From positions 8,104,501 to 8,168,500 of the forward strand of contig NZ_CP082161.1 of assembly GCF_023101665.1 (NCBI RefSeq): DNA of 64,000 nt, in the 5' to 3' direction. How positions within the stretch are numbered: the first letter of the stretch is position 1; the number at the start of each line of letters is the position of its first letter. Source of the DNA: Bradyrhizobium sp. 195 (GTDB lineage Bacteria > Pseudomonadota > Alphaproteobacteria > Rhizobiales > Xanthobacteraceae). The notes beneath the pieces are model-generated. The model worked only from the letters and a program-made list of their open reading frames with translations. It was not told where the DNA came from and did not search any database. Position numbers and translations under genes: made by a program. Below, in pieces: positions 1-11,166 of the stretch.

Positions 1-58
1 CGGGACTTCAATTGCGAAGACGCGCTTCGCGCTTTAGCCCGGCCATGACGGCTCTTGA

Positions 59-2148
<2,090 letters not shown>

Positions 2149-2823
2149 AGACGCGCTCTTTTTGCTGTCAAACTCGCAAGGGAAAAACCGTCGCCACGAA
2201 GCGGCGCCAAGCGATCCAAGCCCTTGGAATTCAAGCGGGACTTCGATTTCCGACCAGCACGGGACGTGCCGGGCTCGTTAAAATCGCGGCTTTGCTAACA
2301 TAGCAGGCGCGCAGGTGCAACATGACGCCAAATTAAAGGCACGAGGTTCTGTCGCCAGTTCGTCGCACGCCGGATGCATCGATCACCAGCTGGTGCAAGG
2401 ACCGATCAACAAGGACGTCGGGAGCGATCCGCCCCAACACGGAATTGTCGCGAGCCTTCGGAGCGAACTCCCCTCGTTGGTTCCTGCCCTCAGCGCATAG
2501 CGGCCATGAACACGGATCGCTGAGGCGTGATTTTGGCCTCCCCAAATCCACTCGCCGAATACTTACCCAATTCTAAACGCTCAGCGCTTTGACTTCGTTT
2601 TACAGTATTCACATGTAATCAAAGGATTAATAAATCGTTAAAGCCGAAGATTACGGAACATCGGCTGAATATCCGATAGCGGTAACAAGATATTTCATGA
2701 CGAAACAGAATGGATTTACTGCCCAATTCACGCCTCATTAGGAATCGAAACGCCAACCCGCTCACAAACTGATGGGGGCTCCACTAGCCACATATGTGGC
2801 AATACTAGCTTAGGGACCAGTAA
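2149..2823. other. Intergenic region between the atp operon and rlpA
   Basis: There is no convincing gene in these 675 bases. The left part should hold the leftward atp operon promoter, but I see no strong consensus. The part from about 2560 to 2760 is clearly AT-richer than its surroundings and probably carries the rightward promoter of the rlpA-like gene. A perfect 12-base palindrome, CCACATATGTGG, lies at 2789-2800 just upstream of that gene. The short ORFs on both strands have no recognisable features. Confidence 0.5.
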
Positions 2824-3330
2824 ATGCTGTCTTTGAAGACGCTGGGCTTTGTGACCCGGCCGCGCACGGCGATTGCTTTCGTTGCCGCAACTCTCCTCAT
2901 CGGTGGAACCGCCACCGAAGCTTCCGCCAAATCTCGCCATCACCGGCATCACCATCATCACCGCCACCACGCCGCCCAGGCCGAGACCAACGCGACCTCC
3001 GATTGGCGCAACGCCAATGCGTCGATGACGCCGACCTCCGGCACCGGCCGCAGCTTCTCCGGCGTCGCGTCCTTTTACGGCAACGAGTCCGGCAGCAAGA
3101 CTGCCTCGGGCCAACGCTTCAACCAGAACGCCATGACCGCGGCGCACCGTTCGCTGCCGTTCGGCACCAAGCTGCGCGTCACCCATGGCAGTTCGAGCGT
3201 CATCGTCACCATCAATGACCGTGGCCCGTTCATTCGCGGCCGTGTGCTCGATCTCTCCACGGGCGCTGCCCGCGCCATCGGCCTCACCGGTCGCGGCGTC
3301 GGCCGCGTCACCGCGGAAGTCGTCTCCTAG
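2824..3330 (+). CDS. rlpA: RlpA-like double-psi beta-barrel protein
   Basis: This 168-residue secreted protein has a basic N-terminus, a hydrophobic segment (about residues 18-32) and a likely signal-peptidase site after ASA. A striking His-rich stretch follows (about residues 36-50, mostly H with R and S). The C-terminal two thirds is an RlpA-type double-psi beta-barrel, with GVASFYGNESGSKTASGQRF, AAHRSLPFGTKLRV and the signature INDRGPFIRGRVLDLS. RlpA proteins act on peptidoglycan glycan strands or bind the septal ring. There is no SPOR domain, so septal targeting by denuded glycan is not supported. The His tract could bind metal, which is inference. An intrinsic terminator follows. Confidence 0.9.
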   Translation: MLSLKTLGFVTRPRTAIAFVAATLLIGGTATEASAKSRHHRHHHHHRHHAAQAETNATSDWRNANASMTPTSGTGRSFSGVASFYGNESGSKTASGQRFNQNAMTAAHRSLPFGTKLRVTHGSSSVIVTINDRGPFIRGRVLDLSTGAARAIGLTGRGVGRVTAEVVS

Positions 3331-3390
3331 GGCGCGTTAGCGCCTCATCGACCGCGCAGTTTTTCATCAGTTTGCTGCGCACATGAAACA

Positions 3391-3423
3391 AGCCCGCGGT
3401 CTTGGGGGACCGCGGGCTTTTTG
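3391..3423 (+). terminator. Intrinsic terminator of the rlpA-like gene
   Basis: An 11-base GC-rich stem (AGCCCGCGGTC at 3391-3401 with GACCGCGGGCT at 3408-3418) and a 6-base loop are followed directly by a T run. It lies about 60 bases after the rlpA stop. Confidence 0.9.
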
Positions 3424-3439
3424 TTGCCTGTCATGCCGC

Positions 3440-3580
3440 TAATGTCCCGGACAAGCTGCAGCGCCGCCAGGCGTTGCGGCGCAGAGCCGGGACCCAGGAG
3501 CCGCGAGCTCCTCTGCGACATGGGCCCCGGCTCTGCAGCGCACCGCTAAGGAGCGCTGCGCTGCGTCCGGGGCACGACGG
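3440..3580. repeat. Intergenic palindromic repeat, type C
   Basis: A long imperfect palindrome whose outer arms read GTCCCGGAC and GCGTCCGGGGCAC, with an internal GAGCCGGGACCCAGGA/GGGCCCCGGCTC pair. Related copies are at 21757-21893, 44701-44841 and 56281-56407. Confidence 0.8.
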
Positions 3581-3607
3581 AGGAGAGAGAAGCACTGCTC
3601 TCACGGC

Positions 3608-3695
3608 GTCATTGCGAGCGCAGCGAAGCAATCCAGGAATCTTTCCGTGGAGGGACTCCTGGATTGCTTCGTCGCAAGGGCTCCTCGCAATGACG
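3608..3695. repeat. Intergenic palindromic repeat, type A
   Basis: Outer arms GTCATTGCGAG and CTCGCAATGAC enclose inner arms GAAGCAATCCAGGA and TCCTGGATTGCTTC. Near-identical copies occur at 27852-27938 and 50338-50423. Confidence 0.85.
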
Positions 3696-3710
3696 TGGAG
3701 AGAGCGGCGG

Positions 3711-5921
3711 CTACAAAAAGCTCTGCGGATCGACGTCGACTTCGAGCTTCTGGTTGCCCGTCGGCTTGGGGCAGACCGCGAGCCAGTTGCGTAAATAGTC
3801 CGACAGATCGAAGCCGCGCGCCGATTTCACCAGGATGCGGAAGCGGTAGCGGCCCTTGATCACGGCGAGCGGCGCCTCCGCAGGCCCGAGCACCACGACG
3901 CGCTCATCGCGCGGCGCGAGCGCGACGAGACGGCGGCCAAGACCCTCGGCGCTCGGGCGGTCGCCCGCGGAGATAATCAGGCTCGCGAGCCGGCCGAACG
4001 GCGGATACAGCGTCTTCTCACGCAGATCGATTTCGCTGTCATAGAATGCCTCGCGGTCGCAGGCGATCAGCGCTTTCATCACGGGATGATCGGGCTGGTG
4101 GGTTTGGAGATAGCCGACGCCGCGGCCCTGCTCGCGCCCGGCGCGGCCGATCACCTGGTTGAGCAATTGCCAGGTGCGCTCCGCCGCGCGCGGATCGCCG
4201 TTGCTCAGACCAAGATCGGCATCGACCACGCCGACCAGATTGAGCCGCGGGAAATTGTGGCCCTTGGCGACGAGCTGCGTGCCGATGATGATGTCAACGC
4301 GACCCTCCGCGATCTCGGCGAGTTCGCTGCGCATCGTCTCGATCGAGGTGATGAGGTCGCTCGACAGCACCATGGTGCGCGCTTGCGGAAACAGCGCAGC
4401 CGCCTCCTCCTGCAGCCGCTCGACGCCGGGCCCGACTGCGACCAGCGATTCCTCGGCCGAGCAGTGAGGGCAAATGTGCGGGCGCGGCATCGAGAAGCCG
4501 CAATGATGGCAGACCAGGCGCTGGCGGAAACGGTGATCGACCAGCCAGGCATCGCAGATGGTGCAGGCGAAGCGATGGCCGCAGCCGCGGCACAGTGTCA
4601 GCGGCGCATAGCCGCGGCGATTGAGGAACAGCAGCGCCTGCTCGCGCTTTTCGATCGCGCCTCTGATCTCGCCGGCAAGCCGCGGCGAGATGAAGCGGCC
4701 GCGCGCGGGCGGCTCGCGGCGCATGTCGATGGCCTCGATATGCGGCATGTGCTGGCCGCCAAAGCGCGAGGGCAGCGCGATGCGCTGATAGCGGTTCTTG
4801 CGCGCATTGACCTCGGACTCGACCGAGGGCGTCGCGGACGCCAGCACGACCGGGATCTTTGCGATATGCGCGCGCACCACCGCCATGTCGCGGGCGTGAT
4901 AATGCACGCCCTCGTCCTGCTTGTAGGCCTGGTCGTGCTCTTCATCGACGATGATGAGGCCGAGATCGGCGTAGGGCAGAAACAGCGCCGAGCGCGCGCC
5001 GACCACGACCGGCGCGGTACCGCCAGAGATCGCCGCCCAATTGCGCGCGCGGGTGCGCGGCGTCAGCTCGGAGTGCCATTCGATCGGCCGCACGCCGAAA
5101 CGCTGCGCGAAGCGGTCGAGGAACTGGCCGGTCAGCGCGATCTCCGGCATCAGGATCAGCGATTGCTTGCCGCGGCGGATCGTTTCAGCAACGGCCTCGA
5201 AATACACCTCGGTCTTGCCCGAGCCGGTGACGCCGTCGAGCAGTGCGACGTGGAAGGTGCCGTTGGCCGCGAGCGCGCGCATTGCATCCACACCGGCACG
5301 CTGCAGCGGCGAGAAATCTGGTCGGCCGAAATCCGGATCGGGCACAGGCGGGGGCGCGGGCGGCGGCATCGGCTCGACCGTGAGCGTGCCTTCATCGACG
5401 AGGCCGTCGATCACGCCGGCCGAGACACCCGCCTCCTTGGCGGCCTCCGACTTGCCGTGCAGCAGCCGGTCCGACAGCACCTCGATCACGCGCGCCCGTG
5501 CCGGCGTCAGCCGTCGCGGCGGATCGCCGACCAGGCGCACGCCGGGGCGCACCCGCTCGGGGCCGAGATTCTCGCCCATCCGCAGGCACATCCGCAGCAC
5601 CATGCCGCGCGGGCTCAGCGTGTAATTGGCGACCCAATCGACCACGGACCGCAGCTCGGGCTTGAGCGGCGGGATGTCGAGCTTCTCGCTGACCTCCTTG
5701 AGGCGGTTGTGCAGGCGCGGATCCGGATTGGCGTTTTCTCCCCAGACCACGGCCAGCACCTCGCGCGGCCCGAGCGGCACACCGACGAGATCGCCGGCCT
5801 TCAACTCCATCCCGCGGGGCACCTTGTAGGAATAGGTTTGGTCGAGCGCGACCGGCACCAGCACGTCGACCATGCCGGTCGCGTTGGTGGGGGCGGTGGT
5901 GCTGCGCGACGTGTGATCCAT
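3711..5921 (-). CDS. priA: Primosomal protein N' (replication restart helicase PriA)
   Basis: This 736-residue superfamily 2 3'-5' helicase reloads the replisome at collapsed forks. The Walker A GVTGSGKTEVYF lies near residue 230 and the DEEH box in LIIVDEEHDQAYKQDEG near residue 320. A zinc-binding insertion has paired cysteines (CRGCGHRFACTICDAW and CHHCGFSMPRPHICPHC) near residues 440-485. Helicase motif V/VI (GTQLVAKGHNFPRL and GRAGREQGRGVGYLQT) follows. Length is typical. Translation could begin at the second Met, 16 residues in, where family similarity (VDVLVPVALDQTYSYKVP) starts. It is divergent from the XerC-type gene. Confidence 0.97.
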   Translation of the reverse strand: MDHTSRSTTAPTNATGMVDVLVPVALDQTYSYKVPRGMELKAGDLVGVPLGPREVLAVVWGENANPDPRLHNRLKEVSEKLDIPPLKPELRSVVDWVANYTLSPRGMVLRMCLRMGENLGPERVRPGVRLVGDPPRRLTPARARVIEVLSDRLLHGKSEAAKEAGVSAGVIDGLVDEGTLTVEPMPPPAPPPVPDPDFGRPDFSPLQRAGVDAMRALAANGTFHVALLDGVTGSGKTEVYFEAVAETIRRGKQSLILMPEIALTGQFLDRFAQRFGVRPIEWHSELTPRTRARNWAAISGGTAPVVVGARSALFLPYADLGLIIVDEEHDQAYKQDEGVHYHARDMAVVRAHIAKIPVVLASATPSVESEVNARKNRYQRIALPSRFGGQHMPHIEAIDMRREPPARGRFISPRLAGEIRGAIEKREQALLFLNRRGYAPLTLCRGCGHRFACTICDAWLVDHRFRQRLVCHHCGFSMPRPHICPHCSAEESLVAVGPGVERLQEEAAALFPQARTMVLSSDLITSIETMRSELAEIAEGRVDIIIGTQLVAKGHNFPRLNLVGVVDADLGLSNGDPRAAERTWQLLNQVIGRAGREQGRGVGYLQTHQPDHPVMKALIACDREAFYDSEIDLREKTLYPPFGRLASLIISAGDRPSAEGLGRRLVALAPRDERVVVLGPAEAPLAVIKGRYRFRILVKSARGFDLSDYLRNWLAVCPKPTGNQKLEVDVDPQSFL

Positions 5922-6032
5922 GAACGGAGAATCGGAACCCGGGATTTCAAGGCTATCGCCCTGGGGCGGCCTTAGCGAACGATAAACGAGTGTGATGCGA
6001 TATACTGTAGGGAATCACCACGTCCAGAGCGC

Positions 6033-6998
6033 ATGAGCAAAGCGGCCGCCCCACAAATCGAGCTCGCCAGCGCCGATCCCTCGATCGCGCAGGAGATAAC
6101 GCGCTGGCTGTCGCATCTCGGCGCCGAGCGGCGACTGTCGCCGAAGACGCTGGAGGCTTATGGCCGCGACTTGCGGCAATGCCTGGATTTCCTCTGTGCC
6201 CATTGGGGCGAGCGCGTCACGCTCAAGCGCTTCGCCGCGCTGGAAGCAACCGACGTGCGCGCCTTCATGGCGATGCGCCGCGCCGACGACATTGCCGGCC
6301 GCTCGCTGATGCGCGCGCTGGCGGGCCTGCGCTCCTTCGGCCGCTTTCTCGAGCGCGAAGGCAATGGCAAGGTCGGCGCGCTCTCTGCCATTCGCGCCCC
6401 GAAGGTCGCAAAGAGTCTGCCAAAGCCGCTGCCGATGGCATCCGCAAAGCGTCTTGCCGACGCCGACGAGCGCGCCGGCGAGGATCGCGAAACCTGGATT
6501 CTGTCGCGCGATGCAGCGGTGATGGCGCTCTTGTACGGCTCGGGCCTGCGCATCTCCGAAGCGTTGGGGTTGAAGCGCCGCGAGGTGCCGCGGCCGGGCG
6601 AAGGCGACGTGCTCGTCGTCACAGGCAAAGGCAACAAGACCCGCATGGTGCCGGTGCTGCAGAATGTGCTGGAGCTGGTGCAGCAGTACGTTGCGATGTG
6701 TCCGTACTCGCTGCCGGCGGACGGCCCGATCTTCGTCGGCGCGCGCGGCGGCCCCTTGAGCCCGCGCATCATCCAGCTCGCAATGGAGCGACTGCGCGGT
6801 GCGCTCGGCCTGCCCGACAGCGCCACGCCGCACGCGCTCCGGCATTCCTTCGCCACGCATCTGCTGTCACGCGGCGGGGACCTGCGCGCCATCCAGGAAT
6901 TGCTCGGCCATTCCTCGCTCTCGACCACGCAGGTCTATACCGGCATCGATTCCGAGCGCCTGCTCGAAGTCTATGCCAGCGCGCATCCGCGGCGCTGA
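6033..6998 (+). CDS. xerC: Tyrosine site-specific recombinase XerC
   Basis: This 321-residue tyrosine recombinase of the chromosome dimer resolution type has an N-terminal SAM-like DNA-binding domain (SPKTLEAYGRDLRQCLDFL near residue 38). The catalytic domain shows the first catalytic Arg in YGSGLRISEALGL, the HALRHSFATHLLSRG box (His and Arg), the second His in ELLGHSSLSTTQVYTG, and the nucleophilic Tyr in VYTG near residue 303. XerC and XerD are hard to separate by eye. The position next to priA and the length favour XerC. A TATACT hexamer at 6001-6006 is a possible -10 box giving a very short leader. Confidence 0.9.
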   Translation: MSKAAAPQIELASADPSIAQEITRWLSHLGAERRLSPKTLEAYGRDLRQCLDFLCAHWGERVTLKRFAALEATDVRAFMAMRRADDIAGRSLMRALAGLRSFGRFLEREGNGKVGALSAIRAPKVAKSLPKPLPMASAKRLADADERAGEDRETWILSRDAAVMALLYGSGLRISEALGLKRREVPRPGEGDVLVVTGKGNKTRMVPVLQNVLELVQQYVAMCPYSLPADGPIFVGARGGPLSPRIIQLAMERLRGALGLPDSATPHALRHSFATHLLSRGGDLRAIQELLGHSSLSTTQVYTGIDSERLLEVYASAHPRR

Positions 6999-7099
6999 AC
7001 TGGCGCTGAATCCTGACATGAAGCTGTCATAGCTCGCGTGCCTCTTGCGCGTCGCCCGCGGTTCGGTCAATCGTTGCGGAACCGAGGCAGGAGAGACGT

Positions 7100-7690
7100 A
7101 TGAGCGCACATGAAAGCATGGAGCACGCCGAGCACGCCGAACACGCGTCCGGCTCGAACAAGAAGATCGCGCTCCTGATCGCCGTGCTGGCGCTATTCCT
7201 GGCGATCTCGGAGACGCTCGGCAAGGGCGCCCAGACCGAATCGATCAGCAAGAACGTCGAGGCCGCCAATCTCTGGGCGTTCTTCCAGGCCAAGAGCATC
7301 CGCCGCACCGTGGTGATCACCGCGGCCGAGCAGGGCAAGCTGACGCTGGGCGGCACGAGTGACGACGCCATGAGGGCGACGGTTCAGAAGCAGGTCGACG
7401 ACTGGACCAAGACTGCGCAGCGCTACCGCTCCGAGCCCGAGACCGGCGAAGGCACCGAGCAACTCGCGGAGAAGGCCAAGCACGCCGAGCACGATCGCGA
7501 CGAGGCGACCGCGAAATACCACCATTTCGAGCTGGCGTCGGCCGCGTTCCAGATCGGCATCGTGCTGGCCTCGGCGACCATCATCACCGGCATGTTCGCG
7601 CTGGCCTATGTCGGCGGCATCCTGACGCTCGCCGGCCTTTTCATGACCGCGCTCGGCCTGTGGTGGCCGCATCTGCTGCACTTGCATTGA
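7100..7690 (+). CDS. DUF4337 family membrane protein
   Basis: This 196-residue inner-membrane protein resembles the DUF4337 family; its biochemical role is unknown. A short His/Glu-rich N-terminus (HESMEHAEHAEHA) precedes a first membrane helix (about residues 21-40). A charged helical middle section with AEKAKHAEHDRDEATAKYHHFELA follows, then two further hydrophobic segments near the C-terminus (about residues 150-190). The family-typical segment NLWAFFQAKSIRRT lies near residue 56. It has its own purine-rich ribosome site (GGAGAG) and is followed by a repeat carrying an IS insertion. Confidence 0.85.
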   Translation: MSAHESMEHAEHAEHASGSNKKIALLIAVLALFLAISETLGKGAQTESISKNVEAANLWAFFQAKSIRRTVVITAAEQGKLTLGGTSDDAMRATVQKQVDDWTKTAQRYRSEPETGEGTEQLAEKAKHAEHDRDEATAKYHHFELASAAFQIGIVLASATIITGMFALAYVGGILTLAGLFMTALGLWWPHLLHLH

Positions 7691-7748
7691 GGGAGCGCGC
7701 TGTCGCGCACGCTTGAAGCCTCACAGACAGTGTCATGCCCCGGTCGAG

Positions 7749-9017
7749 TGTTTAGCCCGGACAGATCACTGACGGGTGTTCGGAGACATAGCTGACACAT
7801 CAACATTGGCTGGATTGGTCCGATTCGGGAGGCCGTCCATGCCCTGGAGTGAGGTGTCAGCAATGGATCAGCGTCACGAGTTCGTGCGGCTGGCTTTGCA
7901 GGAGGGCGCCAATCGGCGCGAGTTGTGCCGACGGTTCAACATCAGCCCTGACGTGGGCTACAAATGGCTGCGGCGCTGGCAGGCTGGCGATCGAGAGCTG
8001 GCCGACCGCTGCCGTTGCCCGCATGCGATGCCCAAGCGCAGTGAGGCTGCGGTCGAGGCACAGGTTCTGGCCGTGCGGGACAAGCATCCGGCTTGGGGAG
8101 CGCGGAAGATCGCTCACTGCCTGAAGCGGCGCGGGCAGACGGTGCCCGTGCCGTCAACGGTGCACCAGATCCTGTGTCGGCACGGTCGGGTCAAGCCAAG
8201 CGAGAATGCACCGCCCAATCCGGGGCATCGCTTCGAGAAGGAAGCTCCTAACCTGCTGTGGCAGATGGACTTCAAGGGACACCTGCCGCTCGCCAACGGG
8301 ACGCGATGTCATCCGCTGACAATTGTCGACGATCACTCGCGCTATGTCCTGTGCCTGAAGGCCTGCGCCGACGAGCAGCGTCTTACCGTGCAGGATCATC
8401 TGACGACGACGTTCCGCTGCTACGGCCTGCCGGAGGCTTTCTACACCGACAACGGCTCACCGTGGGGCGATACGTCAGGTGTTCGTTGGACCGGGCTGAA
8501 GGTGTGGCTGCTCAAGCTCGGTGTCAGGGTGGTGCATGCCAGGCCCTGTCACCCGCAGGCGCGCGGCAAGAACGAACGCTTCCATCGCACCCTGAAGGCC
8601 GAGGTTCTTGCCATGCGTCGCTTCCGCACTCTGCCGGAGGTCCAGCGCGCCTTCGACGCCTGGCGGCCAGTCTACAATCTGGAACGTCCCCACCAGGGCC
8701 TCGATATGCACGTCCCCGCCGATCGCTTCCGGCCGAGCACCCGTGCCATGCCGGCTCGCGTTCCGATCGTCGAATACGACAGCGGTGAGATCGTGCGCAG
8801 AGTCTCATCGACAAGACCCTACATCTCCTTCAAGGGGCGCTTCTGGAAGGTTTCCCAGGCCTTCGCCCGCGAGCGCCTCGCCATCCGGCCGCTGGACCGC
8901 GATGGCCATTACGGCATCTTCTTCGCCAGCTGGCAGGTCGCATCGATCGACTTGACCAATGGCCAACCTGTCAGTGATGTGTCCGAACAGGTGTCAGCCA
9001 TGTCTCCGGACTAAACA
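7749..9017 (+). mobile_element. IS481-family insertion sequence (about 1.27 kb)
   Basis: The ends begin TGTTTAGCCCGGA (left, 7749) and, read inward from the right end at 9017, TGTTTAGTCCGGA. That gives imperfect terminal inverted repeats with 5'-TG...CA-3' tips. Both subterminal regions also contain related motifs (ATCACTGAC, GTTCGGA and GCTGACA blocks), likely transposase sites. A single transposase fills the interior. I could not find a clear target-site duplication. The element looks intact. Confidence 0.85.
7839..9014 (+). CDS. IS481-family transposase
   Basis: This 391-residue DDE transposase has an N-terminal helix-turn-helix region (LCRRFNISPDVGYKWLRRW near residue 30). The integrase core has the first Asp in LLWQMDFKGHLPL, the second in FYTDNGSPWG, and the Glu in HPQARGKNERFHRTLKAEVL. 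A family-typical tail with NLERPHQGLDMHVPADRF follows. I start at the ATG at 7839 (MPWSEVSAMDQRHEF) because IS481 proteins commonly begin MPW. The in-frame ATG at 7863 is the alternative. The stop lies three bases before the right terminus. No frameshift or missing catalytic residue is seen, so it may be active. Confidence 0.92.
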   Translation: MPWSEVSAMDQRHEFVRLALQEGANRRELCRRFNISPDVGYKWLRRWQAGDRELADRCRCPHAMPKRSEAAVEAQVLAVRDKHPAWGARKIAHCLKRRGQTVPVPSTVHQILCRHGRVKPSENAPPNPGHRFEKEAPNLLWQMDFKGHLPLANGTRCHPLTIVDDHSRYVLCLKACADEQRLTVQDHLTTTFRCYGLPEAFYTDNGSPWGDTSGVRWTGLKVWLLKLGVRVVHARPCHPQARGKNERFHRTLKAEVLAMRRFRTLPEVQRAFDAWRPVYNLERPHQGLDMHVPADRFRPSTRAMPARVPIVEYDSGEIVRRVSSTRPYISFKGRFWKVSQAFARERLAIRPLDRDGHYGIFFASWQVASIDLTNGQPVSDVSEQVSAMSPD

Positions 9018-9143
9018 GTAGGCGGGGCATCCAGTACGCCGCGGCCTTTCGGTTCAACCACTGACGTCTCTGGAATACTGGATCGCCCGGTCCTAGTGCG
9101 CAATTGCGCACTGGCCGGGCGATAACAGCGGTCTACGCCGCAA

Positions 9144-9674
9144 TTAGCGCGCCTCGTGCACGCTCTTCCTGAAACGCTGGATCAAACGCAGCGTACGTGA
9201 CGACCACCCCTCCCCGTTGCCGGCGATCAGCTCGCGGATGCGGCGCTTGACCGGGTCGACCAGCTCGGCGGCCTTGGCGCGCACCTTCAGCACGAGATCG
9301 TAGATCCGCTCGAACCAGTGCATCTCCAAGAGCTTGTCGCGCGTCACGTCGAACACGAAGGCGGTGACGCCGACGCCGAGCAGCTTTGCGAAAACGATCG
9401 TGAAGATCGCGCTGGTCCAGTACTCATGCGTGAGCAGCCACAGGCCGACCAGCTTGAGCGGAAACAGCGGGACGATGGGGACCGCGAACACGATCAGCGT
9501 CGTGGCCGGCGACAGCGCGTCGACCCGCTCCGTCAGCCATTGCTTGAAGCGCGCCAGCGGAATCGCCGCGACAATCCGCGCGACGATCGGCTCGAGATGG
9601 TCCCACAGCCAAGCTTCGATCAGGAAGACGATCGCAAGCAGGACCCAGACCGGTTGAAGAAGGCGGCGCAGCAT
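9144..9674 (-). CDS. Small membrane protein downstream of lpdA, unknown function
   Basis: This 176-residue protein has three likely membrane segments: PVWVLLAIVFLIEAWLW near residue 8, one near residues 56-80 (VPIVPLFPLKLVGLWLL), and one near residues 88-107 (FAKLLGVGVTAFVFDV). A basic amphipathic C-terminal half follows (DPVKRRIRELI). I do not recognise a named family. It starts 34 bases after the lpdA stop on the same strand and is probably co-transcribed at the end of the TCA gene block. The longer reading frame upstream overlaps lpdA, so the ATG at 9674 is preferred. Confidence 0.8.
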   Translation of the reverse strand: MLRRLLQPVWVLLAIVFLIEAWLWDHLEPIVARIVAAIPLARFKQWLTERVDALSPATTLIVFAVPIVPLFPLKLVGLWLLTHEYWTSAIFTIVFAKLLGVGVTAFVFDVTRDKLLEMHWFERIYDLVLKVRAKAAELVDPVKRRIRELIAGNGEGWSSRTLRLIQRFRKSVHEAR

Positions 9675-9708
9675 GTGTTTCCCGCCCGATTCGGTCCTGG
9701 GCGCGTGC

Positions 9709-11109
9709 CTACATATGGATGGCCCGCTTGCCGACTGCAAGCGCGGCCTCCTTGATGGCCTCCGAGCGGGTCGGATGGGCGTGGCAGGTGCGCGCGAGAT
9801 CCTCCGCACTGCCGCCAAACTCCATGAGAACGCAGGCTTCATGGATCATTTCGCCGGCTTCGCGGCCGATAATGTGCACGCCGAGCACGCGATCGGTCTT
9901 CGCATCTGCGAGGATCTTCACAAAGCCGTCAGTGGTCTGATTGACCTTGGAGCGGCCGTTGGCGGTAAAGGGGAACTTTCCGACGGTATAGGCTGTCCCT
10001 GCCTGTTTCAGTTCCTCCTCGGTCTTGCCGACGCAGGATACTTCCGGCGTGGTATACACGACGCCTGGGATCACATCGTAATTCACGTGACCGGCCTGGC
10101 CTGCGATGATCTCGGCCACCGCAACGCCTTCGTCCTCGGCCTTGTGCGCAAGCATCGGGCCCGCGACGACGTCGCCGATGGCGTAGACGCCCTTCAGGCT
10201 GGTGGCGAAATGCGGATCGATCTGCACGCGGCCACGGGGATCAAGCGCAACGCCGGCTTCCTTCAGGCCGAGAGCGTCCGTGTACGGCACGCGGCCGATG
10301 CAGACCAGCACGACGTCGGCGTCCAGCGTCTCGGCGGCGCCGCCGGCGGCGGGCTCGATCGTCGCCTTCAGCGACTTGCCTGCCGTGTCGACGGCGGTGA
10401 CCTTGGCGCCAAGCTTAAACGCAAAACCCTGCTTTTCCAGGATGCGTTGGAATTGCTTGGCGATCTCGCCGTCCATGCCGGGCAGGATACGATCCAGGAA
10501 TTCGACCACCACGACTTCGGCCCCTAAGCGATGCCAGACCGAGCCGAGCTCGAGGCCGATCACGCCGGCGCCGACGATCAGAAGCTTGCCGGGGACCTTG
10601 TCCAGCGACAGCGCGCCGGTCGAGGACACGATGCGCTTCTCGTCGATCTCGATCCCCTTCAGACGCGCGATGTCCGAGCCGGTGGCGATGACGATGTTCT
10701 TGGTGTCGACGACTTGCGACTTGCCGTCGGCGGAGACCTCGACCTTGCCGCTGCCGAGGATCTTGCCGGTGCCCTTGAGCACGTCGATCTTATTCTTCTT
10801 CATCAGAAACTCGACGCCCTTGACGTTACCGTCGATGCCCTGCTGCTTGAAGTTCATCATCGCGGGAAGATCGAGCTTCGGCGACGAGACCGACACGCCC
10901 ATTTTCGCAAAGGAATGGCCGGCTTCCTCGAACATTTCGGAGGCGTGCAGCAGCGCCTTCGACGGCATGCAGCCGACATTGAGGCAGGTGCCGCCGAGCG
11001 TGGCGTTCTTTTCGACCACGGCGACTTTCATGCCGAGCTGGCTGGCGCGCACCGCGCAGACATAACCGCCAGGTCCAGTGCCGATGACGACGAGATCGTA
11101 GGTAGCCAT
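9709..11109 (-). CDS. lpdA: Dihydrolipoyl dehydrogenase (E3)
   Basis: This 466-residue flavoprotein reoxidises the dihydrolipoyl groups of 2-oxo acid dehydrogenase complexes using NAD+. The FAD-binding motif [13 protein letters not shown] lies near residue 10 and the redox-active disulfide in [17 protein letters not shown] near residues 40-55. The NAD-binding motif is [13 protein letters not shown] near residue 180, and the catalytic His-Glu region is [14 protein letters not shown] near residue 445. It lies with sucA and odhB on one strand, so it most likely serves the 2-oxoglutarate dehydrogenase complex. Confidence 0.97.
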   Translation of the reverse strand: MATYDLVVIGTGPGGYVCAVRASQLGMKVAVVEKNATLGGTCLNVGCMPSKALLHASEMFEEAGHSFAKMGVSVSSPKLDLPAMMNFKQQGIDGNVKGVEFLMKKNKIDVLKGTGKILGSGKVEVSADGKSQVVDTKNIVIATGSDIARLKGIEIDEKRIVSSTGALSLDKVPGKLLIVGAGVIGLELGSVWHRLGAEVVVVEFLDRILPGMDGEIAKQFQRILEKQGFAFKLGAKVTAVDTAGKSLKATIEPAAGGAAETLDADVVLVCIGRVPYTDALGLKEAGVALDPRGRVQIDPHFATSLKGVYAIGDVVAGPMLAHKAEDEGVAVAEIIAGQAGHVNYDVIPGVVYTTPEVSCVGKTEEELKQAGTAYTVGKFPFTANGRSKVNQTTDGFVKILADAKTDRVLGVHIIGREAGEMIHEACVLMEFGGSAEDLARTCHAHPTRSEAIKEAALAVGKRAIHM

Positions 11110-11166
11110 GAGAGAAAGTCCCGTAAGTTTAGCGTGATGAGGATGCGTCAGCGTCCGCGCGGCGCG

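Larger units (their letters stand above)
7731..9128. repeat. Type B palindromic repeat interrupted by the IS481 element
   Basis: The left part (7731-7748, TGTCATGCCCCGG...) and the right part (9018-9128, GCGGGGCATCCAGTACGCC... to CCGGGCGATAACAG) together read as the reverse complement of the type B repeat seen at 36794-36899. The insertion element occupies the loop between ATGCCCCG and CGGGGCAT. The second hairpin of this copy carries an 18-base perfect palindrome, AGTGCGCAATTGCGCACT, at 9095-9112. Confidence 0.85.

Noticed and set aside
2333..2551. A short minus-strand frame in the atp-rlpA gap
   Set aside because: No ribosome site, no recognisable sequence and an opposing frame of similar length, so coding is not supported.
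4086..5975. A 629-residue open frame on the plus strand opposite priA
   Set aside because: It lies wholly antisense to a well-supported helicase gene and its composition (Arg, Ala, Gly and His runs, no motifs) is that of a GC-rich shadow frame.
7739..9025. A target-site duplication at the IS481 element
   Set aside because: The bases flanking the two ends (CGAG and GTAG) do not form a direct repeat, so no duplication is claimed.
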